From: Palsa-504 sp963844625
GTDB taxonomy: Bacteria; Actinomycetota; Actinomycetes; Streptosporangiales; Streptosporangiaceae
Assembly: GCA_963844625.1 (NCBI GenBank)
Contig: CAWJPF010000035.1
Location: 434,001-498,000 of the forward strand
Direction: 5' to 3'
Length of the DNA stretch: 64,000 bases
Shown here: positions 16,906 through 24,493 of the stretch, in pieces
Numbering within the stretch: the first letter of the stretch is position 1
Layout of the letters: each line of letters begins with the position of its first letter
Made by a program: the position numbers and the translations under genes
The notes under the pieces: generated by a model
The model's input: the letters and a program-made list of their open reading frames with translations, nothing else
Database searches by the model: none
Told to the model about the DNA's origin: nothing

Positions 16906-18033
16906 TTACGGCGCGATCCAGTCGCGCGCGACCAGCCCGGCCACCTCTTCGAGCAGCGGGCCGGCCTGGTCACGGCAGCGATCGAGGTCAGGCTCTATAT
17001 CGGCGAGCGCGTAGGCCCCTGAAATGCCGACCGAGCCGAGCTGGCTGGCGGTCAGCGAGCACACTCCGGCCACCGCGACCACCGGCAGGTCAGGCGCCAC
17101 CGCGGCGGCCGCGCGGGCGACTCCGACCGGAGCCTTCCCGTGCAGCGTCTGCTGGTCCAGCGCCCCCTCGCCGGTGATGACCAGCCGGGCGCCGGACAGG
17201 TGACTGGCGAAGGAGAGCATGTCCAGCATGAGCTCGATGCCTGGCCGGATCGTGGCGCCGAGGAACGCCAGCGTCGCGAAGCCGAGACCGCCCGCCGCGC
17301 CCGCGCCCCGCTCCTGTCGGCTGACCCGGCCGAGTGTCTCCTCGGCCACGTCCGCCCAGCGGGTAAGGCCGTCCTCGAGGCAGATCACGTCCCCGGCGGT
17401 CGCGCCCTTCTGCGGCGCGTAGACCACCGCGGCGCCGCTCGGGCCGAGCAGCGGGTTGTCCACGTCCGTGGCCGCGATCACCTCGGTGCCCGACAGGTCC
17501 TTCAGTTGGGAGAGGTCGATCCGGTGCAACCGCGCCAAGGCGGCCCCGCCCGGCGGGAGCTGGCTGCCTGACTCGTCAAGCAGCCGGGCGCCCAGCGCCG
17601 TGACCAGGCCCGCGCCGCCGTCGGTGGACGCGACGCCGCCCAAGCCGAGCACGATCCGCTTCGCCCGCATCCTGATCGCCGTGAGAATGAGCTCCCCGAC
17701 CCCGCGGCTGGAGGCGGTCAGCGGCGCCGGTATGCCATCCGGCAGCCGGCTCAGCCCGCAGGCCTGAGCGGACTCGATGATGGCGGTTCCCTCGCTGACG
17801 GCGAAGGCGGCCGTGGTGGCCAGGCCCGTCGGCCCGCGGACGCCCATCTCCACCCGGCGGTACCCGGCCGCCTCCGCCGCGTCGACGGTGCCTTCCCCGC
17901 CGTCCGCGATAGGTACCTGCACGGTGGCCAGTCCCGGGCGGGCCCGGGCCAGCCCCGCGGCCACCGACGCGGCCACCTGGGGGGCGGTGAGCGTTCCCTT
18001 GAACTTGTCCGGAGCGACCACTACGTGGCTCAT
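16906..18033 (-). CDS. glxK: Glycerate kinase (GlxK/GarK type)
   Basis: A 375-aa glycerate kinase of the GarK/GlxK family that phosphorylates glycerate, the usual exit from glyoxylate and tartronate semialdehyde metabolism. Diagnostic segments are VVVAPDKFKGTLTA at the N-terminus, PIADGGEGTVDA, GLGGVASTDGGAG, ATDVDNPLLGP, and VITGEGALDQQTLHGKAP. Length is normal. It is the last gene of the purine cluster by strand and logic, separated from allantoicase by the small DUF6247/RelE-like pair. Which carbon is phosphorylated (2- or 3-phosphoglycerate) cannot be told. Confidence 0.92.
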   Translation of the reverse strand: MSHVVVAPDKFKGTLTAPQVAASVAAGLARARPGLATVQVPIADGGEGTVDAAEAAGYRRVEMGVRGPTGLATTAAFAVSEGTAIIESAQACGLSRLPDGIPAPLTASSRGVGELILTAIRMRAKRIVLGLGGVASTDGGAGLVTALGARLLDESGSQLPPGGAALARLHRIDLSQLKDLSGTEVIAATDVDNPLLGPSGAAVVYAPQKGATAGDVICLEDGLTRWADVAEETLGRVSRQERGAGAAGGLGFATLAFLGATIRPGIELMLDMLSFASHLSGARLVITGEGALDQQTLHGKAPVGVARAAAAVAPDLPVVAVAGVCSLTASQLGSVGISGAYALADIEPDLDRCRDQAGPLLEEVAGLVARDWIAP

Positions 18034-18210
18034 AAGCTCTATGAGATCATGCGGAAGTATTCTCGTAGGCCGATAGATATCAGGCTGTTTCTTCCCAGCG
18101 GTGGGCAGCCGCCAGGACCGGCTTCGGTGCCGCCGATGCGGGTGGGGCCTTCGGCGACGACAGACGGCAGGTGCCGGGGTCCATGGCCATCAAACCCAGC
18201 GAAACGCGGC

Positions 18211-18461
18211 CTACCCGATCCAGGTGAGATCGAAGATCCGGATCAGCTCGGCATTGTCATCGACGTGGAAGGTAAGCAGGCCCAGCCGGAGCCGAACACG
18301 GTCCGACGGTATGCCGGATCGTCGCCGGGCGGCATTACGACTGCGTCCCAGGGCTCCTCTACCAATTCCACGACTCGGTCCAGCAGTGCGTCGAAAGCCT
18401 CGCTGGGCAGGCCGTTGAGCTGGACTAGGGCGTAGGCCTCGAAACGGACGCGATAGGTCAC
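18211..18461 (-). pseudogene. RelE/ParE-like toxin, frameshifted
   Basis: The intact product would have about 83 aa: YRVRFEAYALVQLNGLP, then helices ending VELVEEPWDAVVMPPGDDP, YRRTVFGSGW and, after a frame change, GLLTFHVDDNAELIRIFDLTWIG. This strand-rich ending is typical of RelE-type mRNA interferases. One G appears missing from a run at 18281-18283, turning GW-GLLTF into a short out-of-frame tail that stops early. The start ATG overlaps the DUF6247 stop (ATGA), the usual arrangement for a toxin-antitoxin pair. Catalytic residues cannot be assigned with confidence. Confidence 0.68.
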
Positions 18462-18772
18462 CGGCGGTTCAGGCGGGCGGGCCAGCCTGGGACGATCTCC
18501 TCGATCGGCACTGACCCTTCCAGGCTGCCGGCCAGCGCGGCCTCCCGCACATCAGCGAGACGGGCCTCAAAACCCGGCTCCGAGTAGGCGGCTGCGGTCA
18601 GCCGCCACAGCCTGAGCAGGTCATGAAGTGCCCGGTAGCCCTCAGGCCTCCGGGCAGCCTCCGCCGCGGCCGCATACTCGTCGAGAAACTGCTCACGGAA
18701 CCGCTCGGGCAGCACGCGCAGGGTCTCTACCGGGTCATCCGGATCATGCTCCTGCGCAGGCTGAGCGCTCAT
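18458..18772 (-). CDS. DUF6247-family protein, probable antitoxin
   Basis: A 104-aa helical, acidic protein: DPDDPVETLRVLPERFREQFL, DEYAAAAEAAR, LLRLWRLTAAAYSEPGFEARL. The DPDDP...LPE.F...FL..Y pattern and the WRL..AAYS motif match DUF6247, found in actinomycetes in front of small RelE-like genes. Placement first in the pair with a four-base overlap supports an antitoxin role, an inference not yet tied to experiment that I know of. The pair interrupts the purine cluster between allantoicase and glycerate kinase. Confidence 0.72.
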   Translation of the reverse strand: MSAQPAQEHDPDDPVETLRVLPERFREQFLDEYAAAAEAARRPEGYRALHDLLRLWRLTAAAYSEPGFEARLADVREAALAGSLEGSVPIEEIVPGWPARLNRR

Positions 18773-18840
18773 GACAACTAGGCTATCGCTCCGCCCCGCC
18801 GGTTCAGGGCTGGCGACGCGTTCTCGTGAGCTGATACTCC

Positions 18841-19914
18841 TCAGGCGGTTTCCTCCCAGCGGCGCCTGGCGGCGGCGAGGCCCTGGTCGGTCAGCGAGCC
18901 GTACAGCCGGAGCCGGGCTACCCCGCCGTCGGGGAAAATGTTCAGCCGCACGTGGGTGGCTGGCGCGCCATCCAGCCGGAACCGGTGCGGGGTGTCGGGC
19001 AGTAGCCGGACGCGCGGCAGCAGATCGCGCCAGGCGTTGTTGTCGGTCAGCGAGGCGCCCGTGCTCGCGTCCAGCGTCTGCAGCGAGGCGGTGTCGGGCT
19101 GGTTACCCCGGTACCAGGACGTGTCGATCTCCGCGAGCTTGATGACCCCGTGCGCCGCCAGCCGGATGACCAGCCATTCGTTTCCGGGCTTGCGGCGCCT
19201 GCGGGTTTCCCAGCCTTCGCCCATCACCCGCGAAAGGCCCGGCGATATCACGTTGCGCGGCGAGGAATAGTAGTTCCGGTCGCTGCGGGCCGCCACGTCG
19301 GCGCCGTTCTCCAGCGCCGCGAGATCGAAGGTCAGGCCGTCGAGCAGGGCCGGATCAGGCACTACCTCACCGTGGACGTGCAGCCGGGCCACGCCCCCGT
19401 CGGGGAAGATATTCAGCCGGACGTGGGTGAACCTGCGCCCCGAGCTGACCTTGAACGCGTGCCGGGCATCGCCGGTCAGCAGGCCACGCGGCACGATCTC
19501 CTGCCAGGCCCGGGACCCGGTACCGTCACCCGGTTCTGCGGCCAGCTCAGCCGCGGTCGGATACCCGCTCGCCGAGAGGGCGTCCGCCGAGCAGGCCTGC
19601 GGGTAGTTCCCGGTAAAGAACGCGGTGTCGACCACGATGGACCGCACGACCCCGGGCACCCCCAGCCGGACGACCGCCCAGTCGCGGACCGTCCGTTCCG
19701 GCAGCGCCCCGTCCGGCCCGCGCCGCCGCCGGGTCTCCCACCCGTCGTACACCTGCCCCTTAGGGCCGTATGTGCCCGGTACGAAGACCGGTGCGTCCGG
19801 TTTGATCAGGTTTTCCTTGGCGGCGAAAAACTCGTCGCTGGCCGCCGCCACCGATCCTCGCAGCCGGAGCAAGTCGGGAAGAAGTTGCTCATCCATACAC
19901 CGATCATTCCCCAT
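18841..19914 (-). CDS. alc: Allantoicase
   Basis: Allantoicase hydrolyses allantoate to ureidoglycolate and urea. The 357-aa protein has the two tandem allantoicase jelly-roll repeats, visible as duplicate motifs: DGWETRRRRGPDG and EGWETRRRRKPGN, then THVRLNIFPDGGVARLHVHG and THVRLNIFPDGGVARLRLYG. The ATG at 19914 overlaps the allB stop (TGATG); an internal ATG at 19896 is also possible. No ureidoglycolate lyase or hydrolase gene is visible nearby. Confidence 0.95.
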   Translation of the reverse strand: MGNDRCMDEQLLPDLLRLRGSVAAASDEFFAAKENLIKPDAPVFVPGTYGPKGQVYDGWETRRRRGPDGALPERTVRDWAVVRLGVPGVVRSIVVDTAFFTGNYPQACSADALSASGYPTAAELAAEPGDGTGSRAWQEIVPRGLLTGDARHAFKVSSGRRFTHVRLNIFPDGGVARLHVHGEVVPDPALLDGLTFDLAALENGADVAARSDRNYYSSPRNVISPGLSRVMGEGWETRRRRKPGNEWLVIRLAAHGVIKLAEIDTSWYRGNQPDTASLQTLDASTGASLTDNNAWRDLLPRVRLLPDTPHRFRLDGAPATHVRLNIFPDGGVARLRLYGSLTDQGLAAARRRWEETA

Positions 19915-21251
19915 CAGCCCCGTTTCAGTAGCCGGCCAACTGGTTCACCATCCGGCGCACCGCTTTCCGCGTCGAGCAGCGCGGTACCGCGCAGCCACGT
20001 CTGCCGTACCCGCCCGGTCAGCGTCCGCCCCGCGTAGGGCGTCACCGGGTGCCGGTGCTGCAGCCGGGCCGCGTCCACCATGTAGGCCCCGTCCGGATCG
20101 AAGGCCACCAGGTCAGCGTCGTACCCCACCGCCAGGCGTCCCTTCGCGGGCAAGCCCGCGAGGGCGGCCGGGGCCGCTGCCATCCACCGCGCAACGTCGT
20201 CCAGGGGCCGCCCGCGCCGCCGCGCCATCGTCCATACCGCGGACAGGCCGAGCTGGAGCGAGGCGATTCCGCCCCACGCCTGGCCGAAGTCGCCGGAGCC
20301 GAAGGACTTGAGCTCGGGCGGGCAGGGGGAGTGGTCGGACACCACGCAGTCGATCACGCCGGCCTCCACCCCGCGCCACAGCGCCTCGCGGTTGACCGAA
20401 TCCCGGACCGGCGGGCAGCACTTGAACTCGGTGGCTCCGTCGGGTACCTGCTCGGATGCGAAGTACAGGTAGTGCGGGCAGGTCTCGGCGGTCAGCCGGA
20501 TGCCCGCGGCCTTGGCTCCGGCGATCATGGCGACGCATTCGGCCGCGGACAGGTGCACGATGTGGACCCGGGCGCCCGTGGCGGCGGCGCCGGAGATCAC
20601 CTTCTCGATGGCACGACGTTCCGCGACGGGCGGCCTGGACGCGACGAACGCGCCGTAGTCACGGCCGGACGCCGGCTTGATCTCGGCTCCGTCTTCGGCG
20701 TGCACGATCAGCAGCGCGTCCACCGCGGCCAGCGTGCTCAGCACCGACCGCAGTTCGGCCATCCCGAGCGGGGGGAACTCGGGCACGCCGGAATCGAGCA
20801 GGAAGCACTTGAAACCGATCACCCCGGCCTCATGCAATGGCCGCAGCGAGGCCTCGCCGCCGGGCACCGCGCCGCCCCAGAACGCCACGTCCACCCAGCA
20901 TTTCCCGGCCGCGGCTGCGCGCTTATGCTCGAGCGCCGCCACCGACACGGTGGGCGGGAGCGAGTTGAGCGGCATGTCGCACACCGTGGTGATTCCGCCC
21001 GCCGCGGCGGCCCGGGTGGCGGTCGCGAACCCTTCCCACTCGGTCCGGCCGGGCTCGTTGACGTGCACGTGGGTGTCGACCAGGCCGGGCAGCAGCGCGA
21101 CGTCGCCGAGATCCACGTCGCGGCCGGCGTCGAGGCGCGCGCCGTAATCGTGTACGGCCGCGATGGCCGGCCCGCTCACCGCGACCGACGCCGCCCGCGT
21201 CCCGCCGGGCAGCACCGTCCGCCGGGACCGGACGACCAGGTCATACCTCAT
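19914..21251 (-). CDS. allB: Allantoinase
   Basis: A 445-aa amidohydrolase that opens the allantoin ring to allantoate. Metal-site residues are all visible: DTHVHVNEPG (His-x-His), the carbamylated Lys in GFKCFLLDSG, His in LIVHAED, His in VHIVHLSAAE and Asp in VVSDHSPCPP. This pattern with the NEPGR loop is characteristic of allantoinase over dihydroorotase or hydantoinase. Start ATG 21251 overlaps the end of the glxR remnant by 11 nt, and the stop overlaps allantoicase. Confidence 0.95.
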   Translation of the reverse strand: MRYDLVVRSRRTVLPGGTRAASVAVSGPAIAAVHDYGARLDAGRDVDLGDVALLPGLVDTHVHVNEPGRTEWEGFATATRAAAAGGITTVCDMPLNSLPPTVSVAALEHKRAAAAGKCWVDVAFWGGAVPGGEASLRPLHEAGVIGFKCFLLDSGVPEFPPLGMAELRSVLSTLAAVDALLIVHAEDGAEIKPASGRDYGAFVASRPPVAERRAIEKVISGAAATGARVHIVHLSAAECVAMIAGAKAAGIRLTAETCPHYLYFASEQVPDGATEFKCCPPVRDSVNREALWRGVEAGVIDCVVSDHSPCPPELKSFGSGDFGQAWGGIASLQLGLSAVWTMARRRGRPLDDVARWMAAAPAALAGLPAKGRLAVGYDADLVAFDPDGAYMVDAARLQHRHPVTPYAGRTLTGRVRQTWLRGTALLDAESGAPDGEPVGRLLKRG

Positions 21252-21498
21252 CCGGCGCCGGCCCCGCTGGCCCGGATAGGGACTCGACGACTTTCAGCAG
21301 CGCCGAATGGTCGAGGGAGCCGTACCCCTGCGCGCGGGCCGCGGCGATGAGCTGGGCGGCCCGGCCGCCCAGCGCCGCGAGCCGGTCCATGGACGACTGC
21401 TTGTGGTCATGCCCGGCCACCTGGTGCCCGGCCCTGACCAGGTTCGCGGCCATCGGGCTGCCCATGATGCCCAGGCCGATGAATCCGATCCGGGACAT
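21241..21498 (-). pseudogene. Internally deleted tartronate-semialdehyde reductase (GlxR remnant)
   Basis: The 85-aa frame joins the very N-terminus of a 2-hydroxy-3-oxopropionate reductase (IGFIGLGIMGSPMAANLVRAG, the Rossmann GxGxxG loop) to its very C-terminus (QLIAAARAQGYGSLDHSALLKVVESLSG). The family is normally about 290-300 aa, so roughly 210 central residues, including the catalytic Lys region, are absent; the seam is near GGRAA/QLIAAA. The frame is preserved, so a short peptide could still be made, but it cannot be an active reductase. Position between hyi and allB is where glxR normally sits. Confidence 0.85.
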
Positions 21499-21504
21499 CC
21501 GCCG

Positions 21505-22317
21505 TCACCTCCAGCCAAAGCTCGACGAGCTATCCGCCGGGTCGAGGGGTTTGTATTCGCAGCCGATCCAGCCGGGGTAACCCTGCGCGGCGAGCTGGCC
21601 GAACAAGGCCTGGTAATCCAGCTCACCCGTGCCCGGAGCGCCGCGGTCAGGGACGTCGGCGACCTGGATATGCGCGATGTCGGCCGCGTCACGGGCCAGC
21701 ATGGCCGCCAGGTCCTCGCCCATCCGGCCCAGGTGGTACAGGTCGGCGAGGAACGCGATGTTGGCGACGCCGCCCTGGCGCCGCACCTCGCCGATCACCT
21801 CTAGCGCGCTGGCGCTGGAGACCAGGGGCGCGCGCGGGCTGTCGTAGGAGTTCAGCGCCTCGACGACGACGGTCGCGCCCGCGGCCGCGGCGGCCTGGGC
21901 GGCCAGCGTCAGGTTCTCGGTGCCCAGTTCCTGCTGCTGCCGCGCGGGCACGTCGTCCGCCCGGTTCCCGTATAGCGCGTTGAGTACGGTGCAGCCGGTC
22001 CTGGCCGCGATGCCGACGCAGGCGTCGATATTGTCCCGGAACGCCGCGGAGCCGCCGGGGCGCGACAGCAGCCCGCGGTCACCGGCGGCCAAGTCGCCCC
22101 CGGCGAAGTTCAGTGCGACGAGCCGCACACCGGCGTCACCGAGGGCCTCGACGAAGCCATCGACGTCGCGGTCCCCCGGGACCGGAGCGGTGAACGGCCA
22201 CCAGAACTCCACCGCCTCGAACCCGGCGGCGCGCACGGCCGCGGGCCGCTTAAGGAGCGGCAGTTCGGTAAACAGGATCGAGCAGTTGACGTCAAACCGC
22301 AGTCCGTGTGTGTGCAC
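21505..22317 (-). CDS. hyi: Hydroxypyruvate isomerase
   Basis: A 270-aa TIM-barrel of the Hyi family, which interconverts hydroxypyruvate and tartronate semialdehyde. The start RFDVNCSILFTELPLLKRPAA is typical, and the metal-binding acidic and His residues appear in order: VVVEALNS, FLADLYHLGRMGED, HIQVADVPDRGAPGTGELDY and CEYKPLD. GTG 22317 is preferred to the longer opening because it avoids overlap with the MFS gene. It belongs to the glyoxylate branch of the cluster with glxR and glycerate kinase; glyoxylate carboligase is not in the window. Confidence 0.88.
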   Translation of the reverse strand: MHTHGLRFDVNCSILFTELPLLKRPAAVRAAGFEAVEFWWPFTAPVPGDRDVDGFVEALGDAGVRLVALNFAGGDLAAGDRGLLSRPGGSAAFRDNIDACVGIAARTGCTVLNALYGNRADDVPARQQQELGTENLTLAAQAAAAAGATVVVEALNSYDSPRAPLVSSASALEVIGEVRRQGGVANIAFLADLYHLGRMGEDLAAMLARDAADIAHIQVADVPDRGAPGTGELDYQALFGQLAAQGYPGWIGCEYKPLDPADSSSSFGWR

Positions 22318-22354
22318 AGCCGCCAGTCTCTCACCCGCCGGCCCGCGAGCGTGG

Positions 22355-23965
22355 TTACCGCGGTGGACCACCCTGCTGCTGCGCGAAGTCCTTGCTGCGG
22401 ATGGTGGCCAGGGCGACCACGCCCGACACCAGCGCGATGATGGCCGCGACCAGCAGGATGCGGTTCAGGCCGGTGGTGAAAGCGGCCCGGGTGATCAGTC
22501 CCACGGACTGCTGGGCGCGTGGGGGGAGCTTGGCGATCACGGATCCGATCTCGCCCGACTGAACCGCCGCGGCGATCTGCGAGCCCTGGTGAGACAGTCC
22601 GGGCACCCCGGACACCCGCGCCATGACCTCGTTCCTGACCTCGTTGGAGAACAGCGCGCCGAGCAGGGCGATGCCGGTGGCGATGCCGACCTGGCGGAAG
22701 GTGGAATTGATACCCGAGGCCATGCCGGCCCGCTGCGGCGGGACCACGCCGACGGCGGTCGAGGCCAGCGGCGGGTTCACCATCCCGGTCCCGATACCGC
22801 CCACGATCATCCCCGGGATCAGGTGAGTCCACGAGGAGCCCGCGTTCAGCCCGCGCATCAGCAGCAGGCTGACGCCTACGAGCAGCAGGCCGGGTCCGAT
22901 CAGGAACCGGACCGGCACGTGGGAGCTAAGCCTTCCGGCCACCGTGGCGGCCACCAGAATGCCGCCGGATATGACCATCAGCCGCACGCCGGTGGCCAGC
23001 GCCGAGTAACCCAGGATGTCCTGCAGGTACAGCACCAGGTAGAGCAGCATCGCGAAGATCGAGGCGCTGAGCCCGAACGCCGCGACCGAACCGCCGGTGA
23101 AGGTCGGCAGCTTGAACAGGCTCAGATCGAACATCGGGTGCGCGATGCGCCGCTCCACGAAGACGAAGACGACCAGCAGCGCGGCCGCCGCAGCCAGGCA
23201 GCCGAGCACCAGACCGTCGGTGAAGGAGCGCTGGTTCGACTCGATCAGCCCGTAGACCAGGCTGGCCAAGGCCACCGTAAAGATCGTGAAACCCGCCCAG
23301 TCGGGTCGGCTGGCGTGCGGCGCCCGGGACTCGGCCACTTTCAGCACCGCGATCACCACGGCCACGATACCGATCGGCACGTTGACGAAGAAGATCCACC
23401 GCCAGGACAGCCCTGAGGTCAAGATCCCGCCCAACAGCGGGCCGATCGCCACCGCCAGGCCGGTCACCGTGCCCCAGACGCCGAACGCGACGCCGCGGTC
23501 CTTGCCGCGGAAGGCATCGGCCAGCAGTGCCAGCGACACCGCGAACATGATCGCTCCGCCGACCCCCTGCAGGGCCCGGGACAGTTGCAGCATCAAGGTA
23601 CTGACGGCGAAGCCGCACAGCATCGACGCGCAGGTGAACACGACCAGGCCGACCAGGTATAGCAGCCGTCGGCCGTACATGTCGGCCAGGCTGCCCGCGG
23701 TCAGCAGGAACGCGGCCAGGGTCAGCGCGTACGCGTCTACGACCCACTGCAAGTCCGAGAAGCTCGCGTGCAGTGCCCGCTGGATGTCCGGCAGGGCAAC
23801 GTTCACGATCGTGACGTCCAGGAGGAGCATGAACGTACCGAGGCACACCGCGACGAGCGTCCACCACTTGTTCCCGCGCTGGCCCGGATCCTGCCCGGTC
23901 CTTTCGCCGGGCTGGCCGCGGCGGTCCTGTTCTGGCCCGGACAGGCCTGCTTGGGCTTCGGTCAC
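22355..23965 (-). CDS. MFS transporter, DHA2 (EmrB/QacA) family, 14 helices
   Basis: About 536 aa with 14 predicted membrane helices. The first loop motif (GSLADMYGRRLLYLVG) and LDVTIVNVALPDIQRAL in helix 1 mark the DHA2 drug:proton antiporter family, as do GGAIMFAVSLALLADAF and GINSTFRQVGIATGIALLG later. Such proteins are usually multidrug exporters, not purine importers; being in the middle of the purine cluster its substrate here is open. GTG 23965 has AGGAG six bases upstream and is preferred to the TTG in front of it. Confidence 0.88.
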   Translation of the reverse strand: MTEAQAGLSGPEQDRRGQPGERTGQDPGQRGNKWWTLVAVCLGTFMLLLDVTIVNVALPDIQRALHASFSDLQWVVDAYALTLAAFLLTAGSLADMYGRRLLYLVGLVVFTCASMLCGFAVSTLMLQLSRALQGVGGAIMFAVSLALLADAFRGKDRGVAFGVWGTVTGLAVAIGPLLGGILTSGLSWRWIFFVNVPIGIVAVVIAVLKVAESRAPHASRPDWAGFTIFTVALASLVYGLIESNQRSFTDGLVLGCLAAAAALLVVFVFVERRIAHPMFDLSLFKLPTFTGGSVAAFGLSASIFAMLLYLVLYLQDILGYSALATGVRLMVISGGILVAATVAGRLSSHVPVRFLIGPGLLLVGVSLLLMRGLNAGSSWTHLIPGMIVGGIGTGMVNPPLASTAVGVVPPQRAGMASGINSTFRQVGIATGIALLGALFSNEVRNEVMARVSGVPGLSHQGSQIAAAVQSGEIGSVIAKLPPRAQQSVGLITRAAFTTGLNRILLVAAIIALVSGVVALATIRSKDFAQQQGGPPR

Positions 23966-24099
23966 CAAAGGCTCCTAGAGCTTGCGGGCAGGGCCCATGA
24001 GGACGGACCTGCCGACGATACGGGCGCCGGGCTTCCCGTGGCCCCCATGCCAGGTTCCCACGCCGGTTCCGGCTAGGCATACGCGACCCGGCCCGTGGC

Positions 24100-24489
24100 C
24101 TACCGCGGGCGGCTGAGGTAGGCGCGCCAGCCGCCGAAAGACGTGATATCGGTGAGATCCTCCATCGCGGGGCACGGCCTGCGCAGGATCATCCCGAGCG
24201 CGGCCGTGCCGTCGGCGAGCTCGATCACGCCCAGCTCGAGTTCGGGCGGCTCGGCCGGGAGAAGGTCATCGCGCAGCACGCCGAGCGGCAGGTCGTAGAC
24301 CTCGCCGGCCACGGCGCCGCCGGCCGCCGCGCCTTCCTCGCACGGCTGCAGGGCGGGGTACCGGTCGCCCACGGAGTAGAGCAGGTAGCGTGGCGCAGTG
24401 CTGATCTCGGCCACCAGAGGCGCTCCGGCCAGCAGGTGATGCAGCGGCCCGCCTCGCATGCCGCCGCCGTTCAGGAACATGTGCGGCAC
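24100..24489 (-). CDS. Allophanate-hydrolase C-terminal-like / gamma-glutamylcyclotransferase-fold protein
   Basis: A 129-aa protein resembling the small C-terminal domain of allophanate hydrolases (AtzF-like) and the gamma-glutamylcyclotransferase fold: MFLNGGGMRGGPLHHLLAG, APRYLLYSVGDRYPAL, VAGEVYDLPLGVL, ITSFGGWRAYLSRP. As a stand-alone protein it lacks the amidase domain. It is 4 nt downstream of the xanthine dehydrogenase large-subunit stop and clearly part of the operon. A role in urea/allophanate chemistry or as a subunit is only inferred. Confidence 0.72.
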   Translation of the reverse strand: MPHMFLNGGGMRGGPLHHLLAGAPLVAEISTAPRYLLYSVGDRYPALQPCEEGAAAGGAVAGEVYDLPLGVLRDDLLPAEPPELELGVIELADGTAALGMILRRPCPAMEDLTDITSFGGWRAYLSRPR

Positions 24490-24493
24490 GGCG

